A stretch of 64,000 nt of DNA from the NCBI GenBank assembly GCA_017889585.1, contig JAGFZX010000006.1:34847-98846 (forward strand). The letters run 5' to 3'. Origin of the DNA: Bacillota bacterium. Its GTDB lineage: Bacteria; Bacillota; Negativicutes; DSM-13327. A program made the translations under genes and the position numbers. The stretch's first letter is position 1. Each line of letters starts with the position of its first letter. Shown piece by piece: positions 26,091 to 35,956 of the stretch. A model generated the notes under the pieces. That model made no database searches. It saw only the letters and a program-made list of their open reading frames with translations, and was not told the DNA's origin.

Positions 26091-26096
26091 TTGATC

Positions 26097-26349
26097 ATAT
26101 TATGAATTATGAAAATTCATTTGTGAATGTGCGGCAGTATGATAATTACATATTTTAAAATCAAGGTATGAAGCCTTAAGAGGATGGGGATCCTTTTTAG
26201 CTACATGCTTTTTTCTTTTACATTGAGCGCCCTCTCTTGGTAATTGTGTAAAGCATATATAGTATGAAGGATAGATAACTTGTGTTGTGGAAAAATTAGT
26301 TATCAACTTCCCGTAAAAATAGTCAATTAATTTGAAGGAGTCGATAAAA
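26097..26349 (+). promoter_or_regulatory. Untranslated leader with possible attenuator
   Basis: About 250 bases between the promoter and cbiM. An 8-bp stem with one G-U pair (AAGAGGAT / ATCCTTTT, loop GGGG, 26178-26197) followed by T lies inside it and could terminate transcription. Three GTATGA copies occur in direct orientation (26137, 26166, 26262). No cobalamin riboswitch box or NikR inverted site was recognised. A metal-responsive leader is a guess. Confidence 0.4.
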
Positions 26350-27393
26350 ATGCATATGGCAGATGCTTTGATTTCACCAGTAGTAGGAGGAACAATGTGG
26401 TTAGCGACTGCAGGCCTTGCTACTTATTCAGCCAAGAAGATAAAACAAGGGCTTGATGAAAAAAAAGTACCACTGATGGGAGTGCTCGGGGCGTTTATTT
26501 TTTCAGCGCAGATGATAAATTTTACAATTCCCGGAACAGGATCAAGCGGACATCTTGGCGGTGCTATGATTCTTGCTATATTACTTGGACCACATGCCGC
26601 CTTTTTAACAATTGCTTCGGTATTAGCTATTCAGGCATTATTCTTTGCCGATGGAGGACTACTAGCTCTAGGCTGTAATATCTTTAATTTAGGTTTCTTC
26701 CCTTGCTTCATTGCTTATCCTTTCATCTATAAACAGATTGTTGGCGAAAGGTCAAATCAGAAACGACTCTTTTTAGGTGCAACAATAGCTTCGATTATTG
26801 GTCTGCAGTTAGGTGCTTTTGGTGTTGTACTTGAAACGGTTTCTTCGGGTATTTCCGATTTGCCTTTTTCAACTTTTGTGTTGTTGATGCAACCTATTCA
26901 TTTAGCAATTGGTATTGTTGAAGGTTTGGTAACCACGGCAATTATTTTGTTTGTTTGGAGAGAACGTCCAGAAATTATTCAAAAGGCGGCAATGTCTGAG
27001 TCTTTAGGTAATTTAACGATAAAACCTGTTTTGGTGGGGCTTTTGGCATTCACCCTCATTACTGGTGGAGTATTATCCTGGTTTGCGTCATCTAATCCAG
27101 ATGGATTGGAATGGTCCTTGGCCAAAGCAACTGGTGTGGAAGAATTGCAAGCACCTGAAGATGGTATCCACGGCATCTTGGCCGCTATCCAAAAAAAAGT
27201 TGCCTTTATGCCTGATTATAATTTTAAAGAAGCAGAAGAAAGTGTAGTTAATGCACCTAAAGGAAAAGTTGAGGAGTCGTGGCCAGCTGTTAACAGTGGT
27301 ACTTCCACAGCTGGTATAGTGGGAGCTATGATGACTTTACTGTTAGCAGGAGTCATTGGGAAAAGCCTACAATTAGTCGTTAAGCGTCATTAA
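26350..27393 (+). CDS. cbiM: ECF transporter substrate-binding component, CbiM-CbiN fusion
   Basis: 347 residues from ATG at 26350, 9 bases after GAAGGAG. The N terminus MHMADALISP is the metal-binding N-terminal loop of CbiM/NikM (Met1-His2-Met3); about seven membrane helices follow with FTIPGTGSSGHLGGAM and GDGGLLALGCNIFN-like segments. The C-terminal domain carries PDGLE (250-254), the marker of the small CbiN/NikN subunit, then a last membrane helix; so M and N are fused. Imports Co2+ or Ni2+ through the membrane with CbiQ and CbiO. Metal choice cannot be settled from sequence; no cobalamin genes are nearby. Confidence 0.9.
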   Translation: MHMADALISPVVGGTMWLATAGLATYSAKKIKQGLDEKKVPLMGVLGAFIFSAQMINFTIPGTGSSGHLGGAMILAILLGPHAAFLTIASVLAIQALFFADGGLLALGCNIFNLGFFPCFIAYPFIYKQIVGERSNQKRLFLGATIASIIGLQLGAFGVVLETVSSGISDLPFSTFVLLMQPIHLAIGIVEGLVTTAIILFVWRERPEIIQKAAMSESLGNLTIKPVLVGLLAFTLITGGVLSWFASSNPDGLEWSLAKATGVEELQAPEDGIHGILAAIQKKVAFMPDYNFKEAEESVVNAPKGKVEESWPAVNSGTSTAGIVGAMMTLLLAGVIGKSLQLVVKRH

Positions 27394-27415
27394 GTTATTT
27401 TTGGGAGATATATAC

Positions 27416-28225
27416 ATGAGTAAAATGGAATCCTATTGGCTAGACTTGAAGCAATTGGATGAGATGGCAGGTAATAGGACAGTACTTCATCGCATACATC
27501 CTTGCGCTAAACTATTAACTACTGTTATTTTTTTAACAGTAGTTGCTTCTTTTTCAAAATATGAAATAAGCGGTTTATTCCCTATGTTTTTTTATCCTAT
27601 ATTCCTCATCATCCTGGGAGAGTTGCCTTTAGGACCTATTTCAAATAGAGTATTACTGGCATTGCCTTTTGTTATTTTCATTGGTATCTTTAATCCCTTA
27701 TTGGATCAGAACCCTGTAGTGCAATTTGGACCTTTTTTCATCTCCGGCGGCTGGATTTCCTTTCTTTCTATTCTTCTGCGGTTTTTGTTAGCAGTTACTG
27801 CAGCATTAATTTTGGTTGCGACTTGCGGCATTGATGCTATCGGTATGGCCTTATTACAGTTGAAGGTGCCAAAGGTATTTGTCATTCAGCTGCTGTTTAT
27901 GTATCGATATTTGTATGTGTTATTAGAGGAGTTTATTAGGACCATTCGTGCTCATTCCTTACGTTCCTTTCAAGGGGAAGGAATCCGGCCTAGGGTGTGG
28001 GGTTCATTACTAGGACAACTGTTATTACGCACGATTGACCGGGCTCAGCGCATTTATCAGGCTATGCTGTGCCGAGGATTTGATGGAGAAATTAGGCTGA
28101 TACGACAAAAAAAACTTGTAGGGATGGATATTGTCTATTTCTTAGGGTGGTCGGCTTTTTTTATTATAATTCGCTTAGTGAATGTGACCCAGTGGTTAGG
28201 TACATTGCTGATAGGGGGATACTGA
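27416..28225 (+). CDS. cbiQ: ECF transporter transmembrane component CbiQ/EcfT
   Basis: 269 residues with ATG at 27416 after GGGAGA. Integral membrane protein with HRIHPCAKLL near the N terminus and the two EcfT coupling helices: RAHSLRSFQGEG and YQAMLCRGFDGEI, the motif with which it contacts the ATPase. Four or five membrane helices. It transmits ATP-driven movement from CbiO to CbiMN. Stop overlaps the cbiO start (TGATG). Confidence 0.92.
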   Translation: MSKMESYWLDLKQLDEMAGNRTVLHRIHPCAKLLTTVIFLTVVASFSKYEISGLFPMFFYPIFLIILGELPLGPISNRVLLALPFVIFIGIFNPLLDQNPVVQFGPFFISGGWISFLSILLRFLLAVTAALILVATCGIDAIGMALLQLKVPKVFVIQLLFMYRYLYVLLEEFIRTIRAHSLRSFQGEGIRPRVWGSLLGQLLLRTIDRAQRIYQAMLCRGFDGEIRLIRQKKLVGMDIVYFLGWSAFFIIIRLVNVTQWLGTLLIGGY

Positions 28226-28977
28226 TGAGCCATCATATTATTGAAATAAATAACCTGGAATATATCTATCCTGATAAAACTAAAGCTCTCAGTGGTCTTT
28301 CCTTTAGAATACTTCATGGTGAATCAGTAGCAATTGTTGGGGCCAACGGTGCCGGCAAATCAACATTATTATCTCACCTGATTGGTATCTTGGTTCCCAC
28401 TGCAGGTACGGTGCGTATCGGTGACTATCCCTTGACCAAACAAACACTTCCTCATATCAGACGCACTGTAGGGATGGTTTTTCAGAATCCGGATGATCAA
28501 CTGTTTATGCCCACGGTTTTCGAGGATGTTGCCTTTGGGCCTCTTAACTTAGGACTTCCACTTCCGGAAGTAGAAAAGCGAGTGATGTCAGCATTAGAAA
28601 CAGTGGGAGCTGCCCACCTAAGAGAGCGGCCCCCTTATAAATTATCAGGTGGTCAAAAACGCTCTGTTGCTATTGCTTCAGTTCTCTCCATGTTGCCAGA
28701 TATTCTTGTCCTGGATGAACCGACTGCGGGCCTTGACGCGAAGGCCAGGCGTCAGCTGATCATGCTACTGAAGTCTTTTACACATACAAAAATCATCGCT
28801 ACCCATGATTTGGACTTGGTCCTGGATCTATGTGAGCGCACCATTGTGCTCAGTGATGGAGCGATTATTGCAGATCGTCCTACGTTACAAATTTTTAGTG
28901 ATGAGGGGCTGCTTGCTCAGGCTCATTTAGAAAAGCCCATAGGCATGCAAGGCTGTCCGATTTGTAGTATAAAATGA
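28225..28977 (+). CDS. cbiO: ECF transporter ATP-binding protein CbiO
   Basis: 250 residues. ABC ATPase: Walker A GANGAGKST (39-47), Q-loop VFQNPDDQLF, signature LSGGQ, Walker B ILVLDEPTAGLD, switch His in ATHDLDLVLDLC. It powers cobalt or nickel uptake with CbiQ and the CbiMN fusion. ATG at 28225 overlaps the cbiQ stop, and the stop overlaps the hrpB start, so the four genes are translationally coupled. Confidence 0.95.
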   Translation: MSHHIIEINNLEYIYPDKTKALSGLSFRILHGESVAIVGANGAGKSTLLSHLIGILVPTAGTVRIGDYPLTKQTLPHIRRTVGMVFQNPDDQLFMPTVFEDVAFGPLNLGLPLPEVEKRVMSALETVGAAHLRERPPYKLSGGQKRSVAIASVLSMLPDILVLDEPTAGLDAKARRQLIMLLKSFTHTKIIATHDLDLVLDLCERTIVLSDGAIIADRPTLQIFSDEGLLAQAHLEKPIGMQGCPICSIK

Positions 28978-31487
28978 AAAAAATGCCGATTGAATATATT
29001 TTAATGACATTGAAGGAACAGCTCAGTTGCAATATGAATGCTGTTCTTGTGGCACCGCCGGGGGCGGGGAAAACGACACGTATTCCTTTGGCCCTACTGG
29101 AAGAATCCTGGCTTGCAGGGAAGCGGATTTTGATGCTAGAACCTCGTCGCTTGGCAGCTCGCGCTGCTGCTCGTTATATGTCAGCACTTCTTGGCGAGCA
29201 GGTGGGAGACACCGTAGGTTATAGGATTAGGTTTGATACTTGTATTGGTCCAAGGACTCGTATTGAGGTTATTACAGAAGGCATTCTGACCCGTATGTTA
29301 CAGACCGATCCTATGCTAGAGAATGTAGGAATTGTCATTTTTGATGAATTTCATGAGCGCAGTATACATGCTGACTTGGGCTTGGCACTGTGTTTGCAGT
29401 CGCAGGCAGTGCTAAGAGAAGATTTAAAGATTTTGGTGATGTCTGCCACCTTAGATGCAGTCCCTATCGCGAAGATGATGGGCGATGCGCCGATTATTGT
29501 CAGTGAAGGTCTATCTTTTCCCGTGGCAACTCACTATTTATCTCGTCCTGTTGTTGGCCCAATCGGAGCAGCTGTTACTCAAAAAGTGCAAGAAGCCATT
29601 GCAGAAACACAAGGGGATATATTAGTGTTTTTGCCAGGGGTGGGGGAGATCCATTGGGTGGCGTCCCGGTTATTGGCATTAGGCATTGGAGAACATGTAG
29701 CAATTGCCAAGTTGTATGGTTCTTTACCCCAGACAGCTCAGGATCTCGCAATATTGCCGGGCCCCATGGGCAAGCGCAAGATTGTGCTAACCACATCAAT
29801 AGCGGAAACGAGTATTACGGTTAAAGGGGTTCGTGTTGTGATTGATAGTGGTTTCATGCGAGTCCCGCGATTTTTACCACGTACGGGGATGATGCATTTG
29901 GCAACAGTCAAAGTATCACGGGGTTCAGCTGATCAGCGGCGCGGACGGGCAGGGCGTGTGGCAGCAGGCGTTTGCTATCGGTTATGGACACAGCAAGAGG
30001 AAATTACCTATGAACTGTATAATACACCAGAGATTATGGAGGCTGATCTTGGCCCCCTGGCTTTGGAACTGGCTGCATGGGGCGCGAGGCCTGAGGAGTT
30101 ATTGTGGCTTGACCCGCCTCCCCAGGCTGCCTTTGCCCAAGCTACTGAACTGCTTCAGCAACTAGGTGCACTATCGCCAGAGGGGCAGATTACGACTCAT
30201 GGACGTAAAATGGCAGAAGTTGGACTTCATCCACGCCTTTCCCATATGATCATGCAAGCTATTTCCTTGGGGTATGGCAACTTGGCCTGTGAGATTGGGG
30301 CATTACTTGGGCAGCGGGATCTATTTCAGGGAGAAAAGAGTATGCCAGATGGGGATTTGCGTTTGCGTATTGAGGCCCTTCGCCATGGCAACTCAAGTTT
30401 AGCCCCTGGATATTCTTTAGGATATACCATCGATGCAAGTATTTATCGGCGTCTGCAGGCTGATATTCGTCATTGGAAACAGGTTTTTGCTGTGCCAAAG
30501 AGTGCAGTGGATGATATTCATGCTTGTGGGCTGATACTGGCATTTGCTTATCCTGACCGTATTGGTCAAGGGCGGGGAGATGGCCGCTTTCTATTACGTA
30601 ATGGGCGTGGTGCTGCTTTTAAAGATCCACAGGCTTTAGCAAGAGAGCCTTATCTGGTAGCAGCCGAACTTGGTGGAGAGATCGGTCCGGAAAATCGTAT
30701 TTTTTTGGCGGCACCTATCAATGAGGTTGAATTAAAGAGACACTTTAAGGAGCAAATAGCTGTTCAAGAGATCATTGCCTGGGATCATGATGCTCAGGCT
30801 GTAAGGGGGCGGCGGTCTGAATCATTAGGAGCGTTGGTTTTAACAAATATCCCCCTTAGTAATACTGATCCAGTGCAAGTATTATCAGCTTTAATAGCAG
30901 GTATCAGGCAGGAAGGAATGGACATTCTTCCTTGGTCAAGGGTGGCCTGCCAATTTCGCCAACGTCTTGCTTTTATGCATTATTTTCAGCCTGATTGGCC
31001 AGATGTATCTGATGAGGGCTTACTAGGAGCTTTGGAAGAATGGCTTGGGCCTTATTTATATGGTATGAGCAATCGTGATCATTTGCAACGTCTACAGATG
31101 GTAAAAGTTTTGGAATCCATGCTGACTTTTAAAGAGCGTCAGCAACTTGATGACTGGGCGCCTACTCATATTCTTGTTCCTAGCGACCAACGAATCCCTA
31201 TTGATTATAGTCAACAGGGTAATCCCATATTAGCTGTACGCCTGCAGGAAATGTTTGGTTTGCAGCAAACTCCTCTGATCGGGCAAGGGATGGTGCCGCT
31301 GACCCTGCATTTGTTGTCACCAGCTCAGCGTCCAGTGCAGGTGACAAAGGATTTAGCAAGTTTTTGGCAAAATGCTTATTTTGAAGTCAAAAAAGACCTG
31401 ATGGGACGTTATCCAAAACACTATTGGCCAGATAATCCTCTAGAGGCTATGCCGACAAATCGTATTCGACCTCGCGCGAAAAGTTAA
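28974..31487 (+). CDS. hrpB: ATP-dependent helicase HrpB
   Basis: 837 residues, a DEAH-family helicase: Walker A GAGKT (30-34), [17 protein letters not shown] (124-127) with SATLD next, and the HrpB family C-terminal part after about residue 500. HrpB is a superfamily 2 helicase of uncertain biological role, thought to be RNA- or ribonucleoprotein-directed. The start ATG overlaps the cbiO stop (ATGA), so it belongs to the metal-transport operon; a functional link is not known. Confidence 0.92.
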   Translation: MKKMPIEYILMTLKEQLSCNMNAVLVAPPGAGKTTRIPLALLEESWLAGKRILMLEPRRLAARAAARYMSALLGEQVGDTVGYRIRFDTCIGPRTRIEVITEGILTRMLQTDPMLENVGIVIFDEFHERSIHADLGLALCLQSQAVLREDLKILVMSATLDAVPIAKMMGDAPIIVSEGLSFPVATHYLSRPVVGPIGAAVTQKVQEAIAETQGDILVFLPGVGEIHWVASRLLALGIGEHVAIAKLYGSLPQTAQDLAILPGPMGKRKIVLTTSIAETSITVKGVRVVIDSGFMRVPRFLPRTGMMHLATVKVSRGSADQRRGRAGRVAAGVCYRLWTQQEEITYELYNTPEIMEADLGPLALELAAWGARPEELLWLDPPPQAAFAQATELLQQLGALSPEGQITTHGRKMAEVGLHPRLSHMIMQAISLGYGNLACEIGALLGQRDLFQGEKSMPDGDLRLRIEALRHGNSSLAPGYSLGYTIDASIYRRLQADIRHWKQVFAVPKSAVDDIHACGLILAFAYPDRIGQGRGDGRFLLRNGRGAAFKDPQALAREPYLVAAELGGEIGPENRIFLAAPINEVELKRHFKEQIAVQEIIAWDHDAQAVRGRRSESLGALVLTNIPLSNTDPVQVLSALIAGIRQEGMDILPWSRVACQFRQRLAFMHYFQPDWPDVSDEGLLGALEEWLGPYLYGMSNRDHLQRLQMVKVLESMLTFKERQQLDDWAPTHILVPSDQRIPIDYSQQGNPILAVRLQEMFGLQQTPLIGQGMVPLTLHLLSPAQRPVQVTKDLASFWQNAYFEVKKDLMGRYPKHYWPDNPLEAMPTNRIRPRAKS

Positions 31488-31594
31488 GTCGGTAGCTTGG
31501 TCTTCGACGGCAGGATTCCACCATGGATCATAGTGAATGACCATATCAGTGCCAGTAAGATTTATTATTGGCATAAGACAAAGGAGGTTATCCT

Positions 31595-33196
31595 ATGAAG
31601 GAATACGTTATTCAAATCGACTTTGTAGACCGCCCAAGTTTAGGGTATGAAATATTTAGGCTCACAGAGCAGCATCATATTGATAAAATCGCCATGGAAG
31701 TATTGCCTAAACAGGGAATGGTGATAAAATTTTATTGTGAGGTCGCGAGGAAAGCTCATCATTTGATTGATGAACTGCGTTTAGTGACAGGGGTTAAAAC
31801 TGTGAAATTCCGTGATCAAATGCCTTATGAAGAACGGGAAGATACACTGAAAACGATTCTAAATTCTGTTGATGAAGGAATTCTAGCCGTCGATAAAGAT
31901 GGCAAGATTACACATATAAATGAAGTTGCGAGGAAGTTGCTGCTGTGTACGTGTGCCCAAGTGCTAGGCTGCGGGGTGGAGGAATTGCTTGGTACAAACC
32001 ACCTTATTTTTGAAACTTTAAAATCTGGTAAAACCTATACCTTGCAAGAAGGAAGAACGAATAAAGATGGTTGTAATATTCGCTACTTGATTAGCGGTCA
32101 ACCAATCATTAACGATAAGGGGCAAATTATTGGCGCTGTTGCCACCCTCAAGGATTTTCGGCAAGTTGAGGCCATTATTTCCAAGGTGGATAAAATTCGG
32201 CATCTGAAGACTTTTGATGAGATCGTTTTTCAAAGTAAAAAGATGAGTCAACTGATTACCGCGGCACGCACTGTAGCTCGGAGCACTTCGATTGTTCTGC
32301 TCCGTGGGGAAAGTGGAACAGGGAAAGAATTGTTTGCCAGTGCTCTTCACACGGAAGGACTAAGACGTCAAGCTCCGTTTATTGCTGTGAACTGTACTGC
32401 TTTGCCGGAGACTCTACTAGAAAGTGAATTATTTGGCTATGAAGAAGGTGCCTTCACCGGCGCGGCCAAGGGTGGTAAGCGAGGGTTATTTGAGCAAGCA
32501 AATGGCGGTACGTTGTTCTTGGATGAAATTGGAGAACTGCCCCTGTTGATGCAGGTGAGATTACTACGTACCCTACAAGAAGGGACCATTCGGCGGGTGG
32601 GAGGTAGCAAGGAACAGAACGTGGATGTTCGAATTATTGCAGCCACGCATCGCAATCTTGAGGAAATGGTTCGTAAAGGGACGTTTAGAGAGGATTTATA
32701 TTACAGGCTTAATGTTATTCCCCTCATCATTCCGCCACTAAGAGAACGAAAAGAGGATATTCCTGTGCTTGCCCAGCATCTGATCGGAAAAATTTGCCGG
32801 AAATTAAATAAACCAGAGGTTCGATTGGTAAGTGAAAGTGTTGGATTTTTAATGAATCAGGAATGGCCAGGGAATGTACGGCAATTAGAAAATACTTTAG
32901 AAAGGATCATTAATTTGCTGGATTCCCCGGAAATTACTCCTCGTGATCTTGCAATATGGTCTGATATCGGGAATCAAAATAATCGAGTACCTAGTGCATT
33001 GCAAAGGGGAAATGTGATACAGGTTGAAATCCCCAGTGATGACGCAGGGGTTCGGCTAAAAGAAATTGTTGGTCATGTTGAAAAAGAAATTATTATGAGA
33101 GTGTTGGAAAAATATCCTTCATCCAGATTAGCGGGACAGGTCCTGGGAGTGTCAAATACAACGGTTTTAAATAAGATAAAGAATTATGGATTGTAG
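31595..33196 (+). CDS. TyrR-like sigma-54-dependent regulator
   Basis: 533 residues: an ACT-like N-terminal domain (about 1-70, EYVIQIDFVDRPSLGYEI), a PAS domain (about 85-190), an AAA+ domain with Walker A GESGTGKE (238-245) and GAFTGA (285-290), which contacts sigma-54, and a C-terminal HTH (SRLAGQVLGVSNTTVLNKIKN). The ACT domain suggests control by an amino acid, probably aromatic, as in TyrR. It precedes tryptophanase with a -24/-12 site between them, so it probably activates tnaA in response to tryptophan or tyrosine. ATG follows AAGGAGGT. Confidence 0.92.
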   Translation: MKEYVIQIDFVDRPSLGYEIFRLTEQHHIDKIAMEVLPKQGMVIKFYCEVARKAHHLIDELRLVTGVKTVKFRDQMPYEEREDTLKTILNSVDEGILAVDKDGKITHINEVARKLLLCTCAQVLGCGVEELLGTNHLIFETLKSGKTYTLQEGRTNKDGCNIRYLISGQPIINDKGQIIGAVATLKDFRQVEAIISKVDKIRHLKTFDEIVFQSKKMSQLITAARTVARSTSIVLLRGESGTGKELFASALHTEGLRRQAPFIAVNCTALPETLLESELFGYEEGAFTGAAKGGKRGLFEQANGGTLFLDEIGELPLLMQVRLLRTLQEGTIRRVGGSKEQNVDVRIIAATHRNLEEMVRKGTFREDLYYRLNVIPLIIPPLRERKEDIPVLAQHLIGKICRKLNKPEVRLVSESVGFLMNQEWPGNVRQLENTLERIINLLDSPEITPRDLAIWSDIGNQNNRVPSALQRGNVIQVEIPSDDAGVRLKEIVGHVEKEIIMRVLEKYPSSRLAGQVLGVSNTTVLNKIKNYGL

Positions 33197-33213
33197 AGAT
33201 TACTAGGTTGTAT

Positions 33214-33265
33214 ATAGTGATAAGTTTTCTTTTCGAGTGAAAAGAAAACTTATCACTATTTTTTA
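33214..33265 (+). terminator. Rho-independent terminator, 20-bp perfect stem
   Basis: Perfect 20-bp inverted repeat (arms 33214-33233 and 33240-33259) with 6-base loop CGAGTG and a T tail. It isolates the regulator gene from the sigma-54 promoter of tnaA 42 bp further on. Confidence 0.95.
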
Positions 33266-33306
33266 TCAAAGGAATAGACAATTGTGATATTCTGCTGGCT
33301 GAATCA

Positions 33307-33323
33307 TTGGCATGAAACTTGCT
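33307..33323 (+). promoter_or_regulatory. Sigma-54 (-24/-12) promoter of tryptophanase
   Basis: TTGGCATGAAACTTGCT: TGGCA at -24, then 5 bases, then TTGCT, with GG (33309-33310) and GC (33321-33322) 12 bp apart, an excellent match to the sigma-54 consensus. Activator binding sites are not evident in the 40 bp between the terminator and this box; they may overlap the terminator stem or lie in the regulator gene. Confidence 0.85.
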
Positions 33324-33371
33324 ATGAATAATAGTAATCGATTGATAGCAACAAACAAGGAGGAGATCAAC

Positions 33372-34751
33372 GTGGAGAGAACAGCAGAACCCTATCGCAT
33401 TAAAATGGTGGAACCCATTCGTAAGATTTCAAAGGAGGCAAGAGCTAGGGCTTTAGAAGAAGCGGGGTATAATCCCTTTGCCCTTAATTCGGCCGATGTA
33501 TATATTGATCTTCTAACAGATAGTGGAACTGGGGCAATGAGTGATCAACAGTGGTCGGCGATGATGCTTGGTGATGAATCCTATGCTGGCAGTAAGTCTT
33601 TTTATAAAGTTAAGACAGCAGTTAAGGATATTTTTAACTATAATCACGTCATTCCCACTCATCAAGGGCGGGGAGCTGAACAAGTTTTATTTCCTCATCT
33701 GATTAAGAAAAAAGGTCAGTATATTATCGGAAATATGCATTTTGATACAACCATGGCGTGGATTGAAATGAGTGGAGGGATACCCGTCAATTTAGTTATT
33801 GACGATGCTTTTGATACACAAAAGGAACATCCTTTCAAAGGGAACTTTGATTTGGAGCGCCTGGAGAATTTTATTATTGAAAAAGGTGCAGAAAGTATCG
33901 CCTTTATTATTGTGACTGTGACCTGTAACTCGGCTGGCGGGCAGCCTGTTTCTATGGAGAATATTCGTGGCGTAAAGGGCATTGCTGACAAGTATGGTAT
34001 TAAAATTAACTTTGATTCTGCTCGTTTCGCTGAAAATGCATATTTCATAAAAAAACGTGAAGTTGGTTACGCTGATAAGAGTATTCAGGAAATCATAGGC
34101 GAAATGTATGATATGGGCGATTTCTTGACCATGAGTGCTAAGAAAGATGCCATTGTTAATATGGGCGGTATGATCGCCATCAAGGATGACGCTGCTCTAT
34201 TCGCTGCTGCTAGCGCCTCTTGTGTTCCAATGGAAGGGTTTGTAACATATGGCGGTTTATCAGGTAGAGATATGGAATGTTTAGCTGTTGGCTTGCATGA
34301 AGGGTTAGACTTTGATTATTTGGAAAACAGGATCGGTCAAGTGGAGTATTTAGGCGAAGAACTGCGTAAACGTGGCATTCCTATCCAGTGGCCTGTAGGT
34401 GGTCATGCTGTATTCGTGGATGCTGGGAAATTTCTGCCTCACATCCCGGCCGAAGAGTTTCCTGCGCAAGCTTTATCCAATGAACTGTATCTTGAAGCAG
34501 GAGTTCGCCCTGTAGAAGTTGGTTCACTGCTGCTCGGGCGAGACCCGGCAACAGGACAACAGAAAAAAGCTGGCGTAGAGTTTATGAGATTGACAATTCC
34601 CCGCCGAGTGTATACAGATCGGCATATGGACGTTGTTGTGGATGCACTGGCTAAGATTTGGGCACGGCGTGAGCAAGTCAAAGGGTTACAGTTTACCTAT
34701 GAACCCAAGGTGCTTCGTCATTTTCTGTGCCGGTTAAAGCCAATAGAGTAG
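33372..34751 (+). CDS. tnaA: Tryptophanase (tryptophan indole-lyase)
   Basis: 459 residues from GTG at 33372 behind AAGGAGGAGA. The alternative ATG at 33312 lies inside the -12 promoter element and is excluded. Fold-type I PLP enzyme: [51 protein letters not shown] lysine in SAKKDA (Lys257 or Lys258), GSLLLGRDP. Asp125 (HFDTT) and Val in PVEVGS fit tryptophanase rather than tyrosine phenol-lyase, which has Thr and Arg there. It makes indole, pyruvate and ammonia from tryptophan. Controlled by the sigma-54 site and TyrR-like protein upstream. Confidence 0.9.
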   Translation: MERTAEPYRIKMVEPIRKISKEARARALEEAGYNPFALNSADVYIDLLTDSGTGAMSDQQWSAMMLGDESYAGSKSFYKVKTAVKDIFNYNHVIPTHQGRGAEQVLFPHLIKKKGQYIIGNMHFDTTMAWIEMSGGIPVNLVIDDAFDTQKEHPFKGNFDLERLENFIIEKGAESIAFIIVTVTCNSAGGQPVSMENIRGVKGIADKYGIKINFDSARFAENAYFIKKREVGYADKSIQEIIGEMYDMGDFLTMSAKKDAIVNMGGMIAIKDDAALFAAASASCVPMEGFVTYGGLSGRDMECLAVGLHEGLDFDYLENRIGQVEYLGEELRKRGIPIQWPVGGHAVFVDAGKFLPHIPAEEFPAQALSNELYLEAGVRPVEVGSLLLGRDPATGQQKKAGVEFMRLTIPRRVYTDRHMDVVVDALAKIWARREQVKGLQFTYEPKVLRHFLCRLKPIE

Positions 34752-34760
34752 TCTATAAAA

Positions 34761-34806
34761 CAAATAATACTACCCGCGGCTGAGCTGTGGGTAGTATTAT
34801 TTGCTT
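34761..34806 (+). terminator. Rho-independent terminator
   Basis: 15-bp perfect outer stem (CAAATAATACTACCC and complement, arms 34761-34775 and 34789-34803), a 13-base loop region, then a short T-rich tail. Confidence 0.85.
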
Positions 34807-34926
34807 TACGAATATGGAACTTGCGATGATAGATTGTTATGGGATGTGTAACCATATATAATAGAATGATAGAAGCAAAATAATAAACAAACTTGCATGT
34901 TTGTAGAAAAATTAGGGGGATTTTAT

Positions 34927-35385
34927 ATGCCATTAGACCGGGTCAAAAAGTTCCTTAGTCCATTTCCAGATCTAAAAATTATCTTATTTGATCAAAGTAC
35001 CCATACGTCAGAATTAGCTGCTCAAGCACTCGGGGTAACGCCTGCACAAATTGCTAAAACACTCGTATTTGTTGCTGATGCTGAGCCATTATTGGTTGTA
35101 ACCTGCGGTGATAAAAAGATAAATACCAAGAAGCTAAGTAAGGCAGTAGGTGCGAAGAAAGTTAGATTTGCTGATGCCGAAATGGTGATGAATTCAACAG
35201 GCTTCCCACCTGGCGGGGTATCGCCAATTGGAATGGTTAGTGATATACCGTTGTATCTAGATCAAAGCCTCTGGGATTATGAGGTGGTTTATGCTGCCGC
35301 TGGTACTGCTAATTCCGCGCTACCAGTCAGTCCAGATCGGTTGTGTGAAATTACTGGGGCTCAGGTTATTGATGTTTGTTGTTGA
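34927..35385 (+). CDS. Cys-tRNA(Pro) deacylase, YbaK/EbsC family
   Basis: 152 residues from ATG at 34927, after AGGGGG. YbaK domain (PF04073): FDQSTHTSELAAQALGVTPAQIAKTLVF, the lysine-bearing TCGDKKINTKKLSKAVGAKKVR, and GFPPGGVSPIGMVSDIPLYLDQSL. It trims mischarged Cys-tRNA(Pro) as a free-standing editing domain in trans. A damaged copy of its last 45 codons is found 2 kb downstream at 37336-37470. Confidence 0.88.
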   Translation: MPLDRVKKFLSPFPDLKIILFDQSTHTSELAAQALGVTPAQIAKTLVFVADAEPLLVVTCGDKKINTKKLSKAVGAKKVRFADAEMVMNSTGFPPGGVSPIGMVSDIPLYLDQSLWDYEVVYAAAGTANSALPVSPDRLCEITGAQVIDVCC

Positions 35386-35414
35386 AATAGTAAGTCAAAA
35401 TTAATCCCAATATT

Positions 35415-35446
35415 AAAAAGTCGTCTGTTATGGACGACTTTTTTTA
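35415..35446 (+). terminator. Rho-independent terminator
   Basis: AAAAAGTCGTC / GACGACTTTTT stem, 7-base loop TGTTATG, then more T; after the YbaK-like gene. Confidence 0.85.
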
Positions 35447-35523
35447 CGCGGTTGGCAAATATGTTCTTAAATTATGGTGTTTATGGGATCTTATTTGAGG
35501 GTAGAATCGAGGAATGATGCTTG

Positions 35524-35877
35524 CTATTTGAGCATCTCCCAATCAGTTTCTTTGAACCCTATCCAAACCCTATCGCTGCCAATTAAGATAGGACGTTTGA
35601 CAAGCATCCCGTCGGTTGCAAGCAGGGCAAACAGGTCTGTATCAGACATGGTTGGCAGCTTATCCTTCAATCCCAATGACTTATACAACATTCCGCTTGT
35701 ATTAAAGAATTTTTTAAGGGGAAGCTTGCTTTTTTTGTGCCATTCTTCCAACTCAGTTACCGTCGGATTTTGCTCCTTAATGTGCCGCTCTTCATAGACG
35801 ATACCGTTGTCATTCAGCCACTTTTTGGCCTTTTGACAAGTCGTGCATTTCGGGTAACATACAAATAGATATTTCAT
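35524..35877 (-). CDS. ArsC/Spx-family protein
   Basis: 117 residues from ATG at 35877 (GTGAGG 11 bases upstream). Thioredoxin-like ArsC fold with a CTTC redox motif at residues 10-13 (YPKCTTCQKAKKWL), NPTVTELEEW, KKFFNTSGMLYK and a C-terminal LLATDGMLVKRPIL, characteristic of the YffB/Spx/ArsC class. It could be a glutathione- or thioredoxin-linked reductase; arsenate reduction is not assured. Convergent with the YbaK-like gene. Confidence 0.85.
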   Translation of the reverse strand: MKYLFVCYPKCTTCQKAKKWLNDNGIVYEERHIKEQNPTVTELEEWHKKSKLPLKKFFNTSGMLYKSLGLKDKLPTMSDTDLFALLATDGMLVKRPILIGSDRVWIGFKETDWEMLK

Positions 35878-35956
35878 TGCTAGTATCCTCACTTCTATTT
35901 TTTAATAAATTTAAAAGTTCTGTACCTTATTGTATAAAATAATGAAACCTTCTCGA

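Noticed and set aside
26137..26267. NikR operator from GTATGA repeats
   Set aside because: The three copies are in direct, not inverted, orientation and lack the known spacing.
26097..26349. Cobalamin riboswitch before cbiM
   Set aside because: No conserved B12-box or core GCCACTG-type motif could be found.
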